Assembly (NCBI GenBank): GCA_951800155.1
Contig: CATOJL010000010.1
Location: 1-19,255, forward strand
DNA: 19,255 bases
Reading direction: 5' to 3'
DNA from: an uncultured Bacilli bacterium
Lineage (GTDB): Bacteria; Bacillota_I; Bacilli_A; RF39; UBA660
The translations under genes and the position numbers were made by a program. Each line of letters opens with the position of its first letter. Within the stretch, counting starts at the first letter, position 1. Shown one piece after another: positions 14,608 through 19,255 of this stretch. The notes under the pieces were generated by a model. That model made no database searches and was not told the origin of the DNA. It worked only from the letters and a program-made list of their open reading frames with translations.

Positions 14608-14754
14608 ATGAATAGCTTTTTTCGATTAAAAAGAATGACTCACATGCTTATAAATAGATTCTTTTACTTTTTGGCTTTCACTTTAGGATTTGTTTTAGGA
14701 GGTGGAACGATTGAAAAAATTACTGGTCTTTTTAGTTCTATTTTCAATTTTTAG
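14608..14754 (+). CDS. Small membrane protein, possible minor virion protein
   Basis: The 48-residue product has a basic start (RLKRM), a hydrophobic segment (about 17-31, FFYFLAFTLGFVLGG) and a short C-terminal part. GGAGG lies 6 bases before the ATG. It overlaps the adsorption-protein gene by 44 bases, so its reading is shaped by two frames. Possibly equivalent to a small tip protein (pVII/pIX size class), by context only. Confidence 0.55.
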   Translation: MNSFFRLKRMTHMLINRFFYFLAFTLGFVLGGGTIEKITGLFSSIFNF

Positions 14755-16483
14755 TTTAGGTATGATAAATGTCAAAGCTGCATATTGTAACGATGGTAAT
14801 ACTATTAAAATCATGGATGTTTTTGATGATGAACTATATAATGATACAACAAAATTCCGAGGTTCTAATATTGTATTATCACTTTATAAGGAACAATATG
14901 AACAGTCATATAATGACTTGTTGGCATATATTAATTCTAATTATAAATACTATTTTTTTGGTTCTAAAGCTGTTTATGTGTGGAATAGAGATGATTTAGC
15001 TGTTTATTTTTTAGTTTATAATTTGGAAGAAGACAACACAAATAATATTGCTCTTAGAATAAGACCAACTGATCCAACTCAAGAAATTAATAGCAATGAT
15101 GTAAAAATGTTTCTCTATGGAGATCTAAAAAGTGGTTTCGATGAAACTAAAAATAGAACAGATGCATATAATTTTCAAGATTCTATCTATCCTCTTGGAC
15201 AGTATACATCAAGTGATTTTAATACTTATAAAACAATTTCGGGTTGTACTCCACCAATTTCTAAACAATTCTACTCTTCTGGATTGAACACAAATGCGAA
15301 TGTCATCGTTGCAGGAGAAAGTTACGGAAGGGATATTATATCAAATAGAACAGAGCGCTTTTATCAAAAAGTACAAATAGGAGATAAAATTTACAATGAT
15401 GGTGATTATATCAATAGAGTTAATAGTAATAAAAATCCTAAGATTTCTTTAAAAAGTTTGACAACTACTGGGGATGAAAGTGGTACTAGAATTGGTATTA
15501 CTGTTTCTGTAGATTTCAAAATTTTTGATGGTTCAACACGATACTCTTATCTTATTTCTTTCGATGGTGGAAAAACTTGGGAAGATTATCGACTTTCTAT
15601 GACTTCTAGTGTTTTTACTTTTAGTAAACTTGAGAATTTTGATGCAATTTTTCAATTATACGATAGTAAGCTTGAACAGTCGTATTATACAACCCTTAAA
15701 GTCGATAATATAGATATGAGTTATCGCGCGAGATGGCTTTCATTTGAAAGGGATGATTCAAACGATGAGTATACTATTTTTAATGGTATAAACTACCTTG
15801 TTTCTACTGAATTTCAAGTTTTAGAAAAATTTAACGAAGTAAACGGGTATCCCTTTGATTTATACTATAGTCGTGATGGAAAAAACTGGCAAAGGCTTCC
15901 TCATGGGAATACAAAATTTGTGGTTCATTCAAACGCACCAACCTATTTTTTATATAGAGAAAAAACTAGTGGTTTCCGAGTTTTTCAATCAACTTATACA
16001 GCATCTTGTTTTAAAGAAACTAGTCTTTTAGGTGAAATAATTAATTTTGATGAAGAACAACCTACAGATGATACATACGTAGTGTATGCAACATTCGTTA
16101 ATTACATACAGACACACTCATATTGGATTAAAGAGCAGGGGGAAGAATACCAACAGATAAATCCCAATACTTCAAATGGAATGCATCGATGGATTACAAC
16201 TGAAAAGAAAACATACTGTGCTAAAATAACTGAGAAAAACGATGGTTCAAAAATACTTCAGGAAAAGTGTCATACAGTACAAGGATTAAGGGTTGTTGAA
16301 GACATGAATTCGTATACAGATGTTATTATTGACTTTATTGATAATCAAAGAAATAATCTTGATAAAATAAGGGATTTAATTCAACGTATGTACGATGGAC
16401 TTCCTGTTCTTATAAAAAATTTTTTAGTATTTAGTTATTTTCTATTTTGCATGAGCGCAATTATTTGGAATATAAGAAAGTGA
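14711..16483 (+). CDS. Adsorption protein, pIII-like, secreted and C-terminally anchored
   Basis: The 590-residue protein would sit at the filament tip and bind the host receptor. It has a signal peptide (MKKLLVFLVLFSIFSLGMI..) with likely cleavage after VKA near residue 22, a long polar ectodomain, and a C-terminal membrane segment (about 564-586) with the short basic end RK, the layout of pIII. Two Asp-box-like motifs, SFDGGKTW (283-290) and SRDGKNW (387-393), lie in similar surroundings about 104 residues apart and suggest repeated beta domains. The start is TTG, 7 or so bases after AGGAGGT. The in-frame GTG at 14702 lies inside that ribosome site. The role is assigned from architecture and context, not family similarity. 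Confidence 0.72.
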   Translation: MKKLLVFLVLFSIFSLGMINVKAAYCNDGNTIKIMDVFDDELYNDTTKFRGSNIVLSLYKEQYEQSYNDLLAYINSNYKYYFFGSKAVYVWNRDDLAVYFLVYNLEEDNTNNIALRIRPTDPTQEINSNDVKMFLYGDLKSGFDETKNRTDAYNFQDSIYPLGQYTSSDFNTYKTISGCTPPISKQFYSSGLNTNANVIVAGESYGRDIISNRTERFYQKVQIGDKIYNDGDYINRVNSNKNPKISLKSLTTTGDESGTRIGITVSVDFKIFDGSTRYSYLISFDGGKTWEDYRLSMTSSVFTFSKLENFDAIFQLYDSKLEQSYYTTLKVDNIDMSYRARWLSFERDDSNDEYTIFNGINYLVSTEFQVLEKFNEVNGYPFDLYYSRDGKNWQRLPHGNTKFVVHSNAPTYFLYREKTSGFRVFQSTYTASCFKETSLLGEIINFDEEQPTDDTYVVYATFVNYIQTHSYWIKEQGEEYQQINPNTSNGMHRWITTEKKTYCAKITEKNDGSKILQEKCHTVQGLRVVEDMNSYTDVIIDFIDNQRNNLDKIRDLIQRMYDGLPVLIKNFLVFSYFLFCMSAIIWNIRK

Positions 16484-16492
16484 TGTGGTACG

Positions 16493-16699
16493 ATGGATGG
16501 AATAGTTAATTTTATAGCTAATATTGCTAACTTTTTCGGGGATACGTGGAAGTTTTTAGCAAGCATTGTAGAAGTAGTAAAAGCACTCTATAAAATAGTT
16601 GTTTCCTTTTGTTCTTTTTTTCCTACACCATTTAAAGAAATGACTCTTTTTACAGTCGGGATTATTTTTACTTTAACAGTTTGGAGGTTAAAGCGATGA
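16493..16699 (+). CDS. Small membrane protein, pVI-like position
   Basis: The 68-residue product has two hydrophobic parts (about 4-40 and 50-65) and ends in a basic tail (WRLKR). It lies directly after the adsorption gene, where Ff phages place gene VI, whose product anchors pIII. Its stop overlaps the next ATG (ATGA). No clear ribosome site is seen, so translation may be coupled to the upstream gene. Confidence 0.6.
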   Translation: MDGIVNFIANIANFFGDTWKFLASIVEVVKALYKIVVSFCSFFPTPFKEMTLFTVGIIFTLTVWRLKR

Positions 16700-16902
16700 T
16701 CGATGTTATTTATCAATTTTTTATGATTGCTGTTAATATGATAATTTCTTTGTTTGAAATCGAAATTCCTTTTTATCAAGACGAAACAATTTCTTTGGGT
16801 ACATTTATCATAATCATTTTAACTTTTGGTACAGTAATAGGATTTGTTATGCAGTTTTTACACGGAAAAAAGCAAATAGGAGGAGGAAATAAAGATGAAT
16901 GA
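16696..16902 (+). CDS. Small two-segment membrane protein
   Basis: The 68-residue product has hydrophobic segments at about residues 3-20 and 36-55, separated by an acidic loop, and a Lys/Gly-rich polar tail. GGAGG (16683-16687) precedes the ATG at 16696; an in-frame TTG at 16681 overlaps that site and is rejected. Start and stop overlap the neighbours on both sides. Unknown, probably virion or assembly. Confidence 0.55.
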   Translation: MIDVIYQFFMIAVNMIISLFEIEIPFYQDETISLGTFIIIILTFGTVIGFVMQFLHGKKQIGGGNKDE

Positions 16903-17047
16903 GTTGAATTTAGATACATTCTGGAGAGAGTTATTCCCCATTTTTGAGGGAAAATTCGAAGCATTTTATATTCTATTAGACATAATAACAATTTATGCTA
17001 TAGCATATTGCTTCATTTGGCTTTTGCGTGGAATCCGTAGTACGTAA
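16895..17047 (+). CDS. Small single-span membrane protein
   Basis: The 50-residue product has an acidic N-terminal half, a hydrophobic segment (about 23-45) and a basic end (RGIRST), so charge polarity resembles an inovirus coat protein. AGGAGGAGG lies just before the ATG, and the start overlaps the previous stop by 8 bases. Confidence 0.6.
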   Translation: MNELNLDTFWRELFPIFEGKFEAFYILLDIITIYAIAYCFIWLLRGIRST

Positions 17048-17062
17048 TTAGGAGGTTTTCTT

Positions 17063-17287
17063 ATGTGGATTAATATACAAGATTTTTTAATAATATCGCA
17101 AAGTCAATTTAATACGTTAATAAATAACTTAAACCTAGATTTAGTAAGTTCTAGTGATATGTATTTACTCACGTATTTATTTGCTAATTTTTTCGCTTAT
17201 TTTTTAATCGGAGTTGTGTGTTTGATTGCTTATCGATTTGTGCATAGTTTAATGCCATGGAATTGGAGGAGAAAATATTTACAATGA
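17063..17287 (+). CDS. Small membrane protein
   Basis: The 74-residue product has a polar N-terminal part of about 30 residues, one hydrophobic segment (about 34-60) and a strongly basic C-terminus (WNWRRKYLQ). AGGAGG precedes the ATG. The stop overlaps the next start (ATGA). Unknown; a virion or assembly component by context. Confidence 0.6.
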   Translation: MWINIQDFLIISQSQFNTLINNLNLDLVSSSDMYLLTYLFANFFAYFLIGVVCLIAYRFVHSLMPWNWRRKYLQ

Positions 17288-17625
17288 TGTCACATATTAC
17301 ATATTTATCGTACTGTCTAATAAGCTTCTTTTGTGTTTATAAGTGGATTAGACATATTGATAAAAAGGAAAGAAAATACCTAAAACAATGGGAAAAAGAA
17401 TACGTAGAAGCTTATGCGGAGATTTGGAAAGAACAGTATTTTTTAAGACTTGCTGAAGAAAAAAAATTGAAGGAAATTGCAAAAAAAATGGAGGAAGAAA
17501 AAGCAGATCAGAAAGAACGCTTAAAAAACGTTAAAATCGAGGATGAGGAAGAATTTATGCTTGATTACGATAAACATATGCAGAAAGCGGAAGAAACATT
17601 GATAAAAGAAGAGGATATGTCATGA
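17284..17625 (+). CDS. Membrane-anchored coiled-coil protein before the assembly ATPase
   Basis: The 113-residue product has an N-terminal membrane segment (about 4-22) and a long, highly charged Lys/Glu-rich helix (about 28-90) that should form a coiled coil in the cytoplasm. Its stop overlaps the ATPase start (ATGA), so the two are likely made together and may act together. An upstream in-frame ATG at 17257 would add 9 residues but lacks a ribosome site; GGAGGAG at 17265-17271 fits the ATG at 17284 or 17287 better. Confidence 0.65.
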   Translation: MMSHITYLSYCLISFFCVYKWIRHIDKKERKYLKQWEKEYVEAYAEIWKEQYFLRLAEEKKLKEIAKKMEEEKADQKERLKNVKIEDEEEFMLDYDKHMQKAEETLIKEEDMS

Positions 17626-18275
17626 TTTTTTATGTCGTCATTTATATAGCAACTTTTATAGCAGAATTCTATGCTACAGAAGTTATCCTAAAACGAAAGG
17701 ACAACGTATTCTGTCAAGTTTTTTGCCCTCCGGGAGGTGGGAAAACGACGATGAGTGCTGATATTGTGAGAAAAGCTTTGCGTGAAGGAAAGAAAGTGTA
17801 TTCAAATAAACCTATTGTGGGTGCTACATGCTTTGAAATGAAAGACTTGGGAAAATATGATATAAGAAATTGCACACTTCTAATCGATGAAGCAGGCAGT
17901 GACTTAAGCAATCGTAACTGGCAACACAATCTAAACTTAAATCAAATAACTATTTTAAAATTGCATAGACATCTAAACATCGATGTTTGGCTTTTTTCAC
18001 AGGATTACGGCGATGTCGATAACAAGTTCCGTGAGCTTACAACAAGCTTGTATATGCTAAAGAAATCTATCATCCCGTTTCGCATTGTAGCACGTGGAAT
18101 TGTAAAAAAAGTAGATCTGTTCAACGGGAAAATAGTTACATATTATGACTGGGATAGACTTAATAAGTACAAGTTTTGGACTGTGCCTAACTGGGCTTAC
18201 TTCAACACGGCTCAAGTCGGATTGATACTACCACGGAAAGTGTGGCACAAATACCGCAAGAAGGACTGTGATTAA
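17622..18275 (+). CDS. Zot/pI-family morphogenesis ATPase
   Basis: This inner-membrane ATPase drives assembly and export of filamentous phage through the membrane. The 217-residue protein has a membrane segment at about residues 2-22, then the Zot domain with Walker A PPGGGKTT (36-43), Walker B TLLIDEAG (85-92) and the WLFSQDYGDVDNKFRE stretch (123-138) typical of the family. Unlike Ff pI and Vibrio Zot, the membrane segment comes before the ATPase domain, and there is no C-terminal membrane or periplasmic part. Gram-positive and mollicute phages have no outer membrane to cross, which fits. It is the last gene of the structural operon. The Zot name comes from a Vibrio phage protein and implies no toxicity here. 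Confidence 0.9.
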   Translation: MIFYVVIYIATFIAEFYATEVILKRKDNVFCQVFCPPGGGKTTMSADIVRKALREGKKVYSNKPIVGATCFEMKDLGKYDIRNCTLLIDEAGSDLSNRNWQHNLNLNQITILKLHRHLNIDVWLFSQDYGDVDNKFRELTTSLYMLKKSIIPFRIVARGIVKKVDLFNGKIVTYYDWDRLNKYKFWTVPNWAYFNTAQVGLILPRKVWHKYRKKDCD

Positions 18276-18281
18276 AATTTT

Positions 18282-18312
18282 TTAATATATATACGTTAAG
18301 TATATATATTAA
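18282..18312. repeat. Perfect 13-bp AT-rich hairpin after the ATPase gene
   Basis: Arms TTAATATATATAC and GTATATATATTAA flank GTTAA. No T-run follows. It may act at RNA level as an operon end, or as single-stranded DNA structure in the phage intergenic region. Confidence 0.55.
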
Positions 18313-18363
18313 ATTTCGGAATGAATGTGAAAAGTAGGGAGGTTTGCGAAGGAGGGCGAAGAA

Positions 18364-18435
18364 ATGCTAAAAATGTTCTGTATGTGCTTGATTCTAGTGC
18401 TTATAATGTACTTTCATTTCAACGTTTATCACTAA
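18364..18435 (+). CDS. 23-residue hydrophobic peptide
   Basis: MLKMFCMCLILVLIMYFHFN plus three residues; nearly all hydrophobic, so a single membrane helix. AAGGAGG (18349-18355) lies 8 bases before the ATG, the strongest reason to call it. Very small membrane peptides such as pVII and pIX of Ff (about 32 residues) are normal in inoviruses, but this could also be chance. Confidence 0.4.
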   Translation: MLKMFCMCLILVLIMYFHFNVYH

Positions 18436-18485
18436 AATTCGACTAAATTTGCATTTTCTAGTGAACAATGATAAAATAAAAGCGG

Positions 18486-18523
18486 TTTTTAGATGTATAA
18501 CCAACCTACTTTATATCTAAAAA
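18486..18523. repeat. Intergenic hairpin
   Basis: TTTTTAGAT (18486-18494) and ATCTAAAAA (18515-18523) are perfect 9-bp arms around a 20-nt loop, one of several stems in the region after the ATPase gene. Confidence 0.4.
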
Positions 18524-18536
18524 TTAACATTTTACC

Positions 18537-18559
18537 GGGAGCCTTTATCTCCCTTTTTT
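18537..18559 (+). terminator. Rho-independent terminator of the structural operon
   Basis: GGGAG and CTCCC form the stem, with a 7-nt loop and six T after it. It is the first good terminator after the ATPase gene. A second weaker one (AAGTGCT/AGTACTT with a G-U pair, then a T-run) follows at about 18611-18650. Confidence 0.7.
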
Positions 18560-18590
18560 GTGCTTAAATCTAACGAACTTAAGCAGGTAA

Positions 18591-18599
18591 TTGTCCACA
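18591..18599 (+). promoter_or_regulatory. DnaA-box-like site
   Basis: TTGTCCACA differs from the TTATCCACA consensus at one base. It lies about 110 bases left of the iteron-like repeats. A single near-match could be chance. Confidence 0.3.
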
Positions 18600-18699
18600 A
18601 AAGCAATAAAAAAGTGCTTAGAATTCGTTTTATAGTACTTCTTTTTTTTCGTTATTGTCAATTTGCCCATAAAAATACTAAATGTTCGCTTTTTTAAAA

Positions 18700-18773
18700 A
18701 ACGTTGACCCCGACAAAAAAGACGGTCACCCCCGACAAAAACGACGGTCACCCCCGACAAAAATGGCGACCGC
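18700..18773. repeat. Iteron-like 22-bp tandem repeats
   Basis: Two nearly identical units (18721-18742 and 18743-18764; GACGGTCACCCCCGACAAAA plus two bases) are preceded by a diverged 21-bp unit (18700-18720) and followed by a partial one. The period is two helical turns, and the GC content stands out sharply from its surroundings. Confidence 0.75.
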
Positions 18774-18843
18774 TATATAGTATATATATATAATATAATT
18801 TATTATAGAATAATATAATTAATAATATAATTATAATAATAAA
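18700..18843. other. Putative replication origin: iterons plus AT-rich stretch
   Basis: The repeats are followed by about 70 bp of almost pure A/T (about 18773-18843), the arrangement of iteron origins where Rep binds the repeats and the AT-rich part melts. No Rep gene is seen before the right edge. The stretch 18436-18912 contains no gene I can support, only hairpins, terminators and this structure. Confidence 0.5.
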
Positions 18844-18859
18844 CACGCACGCGAGAAAA

Positions 18860-18881
18860 AAAGAAGAATTTTATCTTCTTT
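18860..18881 (-). terminator. Terminator, mainly for the minus-strand genes
   Basis: AAAGAAGA and TCTTCTTT form an 8-bp stem followed, on the minus strand, by a T-run. On the plus strand the stem extends to GCGA/TCGC with T after it, so it may work in both directions. Confidence 0.55.
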
Positions 18882-18912
18882 GTTCGCTTTTTTGAATGCT
18901 ATTTATCATCTG

Positions 18913-18972
18913 TTAATTTCTATCTTCATCAAGCAATAAATTTTGTATGTCAATAAAGTCTTCAAAATTCAT
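18913..18972 (-). CDS. Possible 19-residue acidic peptide
   Basis: MNFEDFIDIQNLLLDEDRN, on the minus strand, starts 8 bases after the stop of the next upstream gene and has a clear AAGGAG 5 bases before its ATG. It lies just before the terminator. It may be a real tiny gene, a remnant of a longer one, or chance. Confidence 0.3.
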   Translation of the reverse strand: MNFEDFIDIQNLLLDEDRN

Positions 18973-18980
18973 AAAACTCC

Positions 18981-19211
18981 TTAACTCTTCAAAAGTAGTA
19001 AAGCTCTACTATACAACTTTTTCATCTCTTTTAATTCTGCAATGTTAAAATCTATTCCTTGTCCACTAACATAAATATTCTCATTTTTCTCCTCCAATTC
19101 TGCAAGTATGTCTTTAACCAATTTTAAATTCACTTTGATTGTATCTTTATACTCACAACTTTCAGATAGAAGCTTATAAGCACCTTTTAATCTTTCAACT
19201 CTTATTTTCAT
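18981..19211 (-). CDS. Small helical protein of unknown function
   Basis: From the ATG at 19211 the product is 76 residues, mostly charged helix (for example LKLVKDILAELEEKNE), with no membrane segment or known motif. A weak AGGGAT lies 5 bases upstream. The frame is open further, with another ATG at 19247 and no stop before the window edge, so the true start is uncertain and may lie outside. It is transcribed towards the putative origin, against the structural operon. A regulatory or replication accessory role is only a guess. Confidence 0.5.
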   Translation of the reverse strand: MKIRVERLKGAYKLLSESCEYKDTIKVNLKLVKDILAELEEKNENIYVSGQGIDFNIAELKEMKKLYSRALLLLKS

Positions 19212-19255
19212 ATTATCCCTACTTTCTAAATTTACTAATTTAATCATAATAATTT

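Larger units (their letters stand above)
12671..19255. mobile_element. Integrated inovirus-like (filamentous phage) prophage, right end outside the window
   Basis: The element begins at the tRNA-Ala 3' end with a tyrosine integrase, then carries the hallmark filamentous-phage set in Ff-like order: major coat protein, adsorption protein, minor membrane proteins and a Zot/pI assembly ATPase. Almost every structural gene is short and membrane-bound, with overlapping starts. No second copy of the tRNA 3' end (GGTTCGAATCCC...) is visible to the right, so the other attachment site lies past 19255. Rep and ssDNA-binding genes are not recognised here and may lie in the unseen part. No secretin is seen, which fits a single-membrane host. 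Confidence 0.85.

Noticed and set aside
14702..14710. GTG start for the adsorption protein
   Set aside because: The GTG is part of the AGGAGGTGG ribosome site; the TTG at 14711 has normal spacing.
17622..18275. Zonula occludens toxin
   Set aside because: The Zot name comes from the Vibrio CTX phage homologue. Here the conserved part is the phage assembly ATPase domain, and the C-terminal region tied to toxicity in Vibrio is absent.
18545..18760. Minus-strand reading frame of 71 codons
   Set aside because: It lies across the iterons and terminators, is largely a translation of the repeats and a poly-A stretch, and has no ribosome site.
18700..18773. CRISPR array
   Set aside because: The 22-bp units are directly adjacent with no spacers, and there are no cas genes in the window.

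Overview
The window comes from an AT-rich, low-GC Gram-positive bacterium. It uses the standard code with TGA as stop. It carries the Firmicutes-type helicase-loading pair DnaB/DnaI, a T-box leader in front of thrS, and a SEDS peptidoglycan polymerase, so the host makes a cell wall. Gene content and many small secreted proteins with paired cysteines suggest an uncultured gut Bacilli or Erysipelotrichales-like lineage. That assignment is inference.

Positions 1-12670 are chromosome. In order they hold: a secreted protein with a pilin-like leader; a dCMP deaminase; a two-nuclease (Cas4-like plus DEDD-like) DUF2779 protein; a tiny YjcZ-type membrane protein on the minus strand (too small for routine ORF calls); an anchored extracytoplasmic protein; a FtsW/RodA-type glycosyltransferase; dnaB and dnaI overlapping by 4 bases; a Thr T-box controlling an unknown 131-codon gene and a thrS lacking the TGS domain; a membrane-anchored metallophosphoesterase with an altered GNHD box; a small anchored protein; and a tRNA-Ala(UGC) gene with its own promoter.

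From the 3' end of the tRNA to the right edge lies an integrated filamentous-phage (inovirus-like) element, incomplete in this window. A minus-strand tyrosine integrase sits beside the tRNA, with three degenerate repeats between them that look like integrase arm sites. Past a divergent control region, a tightly overlapping plus-strand operon encodes a pVIII-like major coat protein followed by a strong terminator, two small membrane proteins, a 590-residue secreted and C-terminally anchored pIII-like adsorption protein, a string of small membrane proteins, and a Zot/pI-family assembly ATPase. No secretin is seen, as expected for a single-membrane host. No Rep or ssDNA-binding protein is recognised before the window ends.

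After the ATPase comes a hairpin-rich intergenic region, then 22-bp iteron-like repeats next to about 70 bp of nearly pure A/T, which looks like a replication origin. A small convergent minus-strand gene pair runs off the right edge. The most interesting content is this inovirus-like prophage of a Gram-positive host: a coat-gene terminator placed as in Ff phages, a possible small RNA, an ATPase with only an N-terminal membrane segment, an adsorption protein with two Asp-box-like motifs, and an iteron-like origin.
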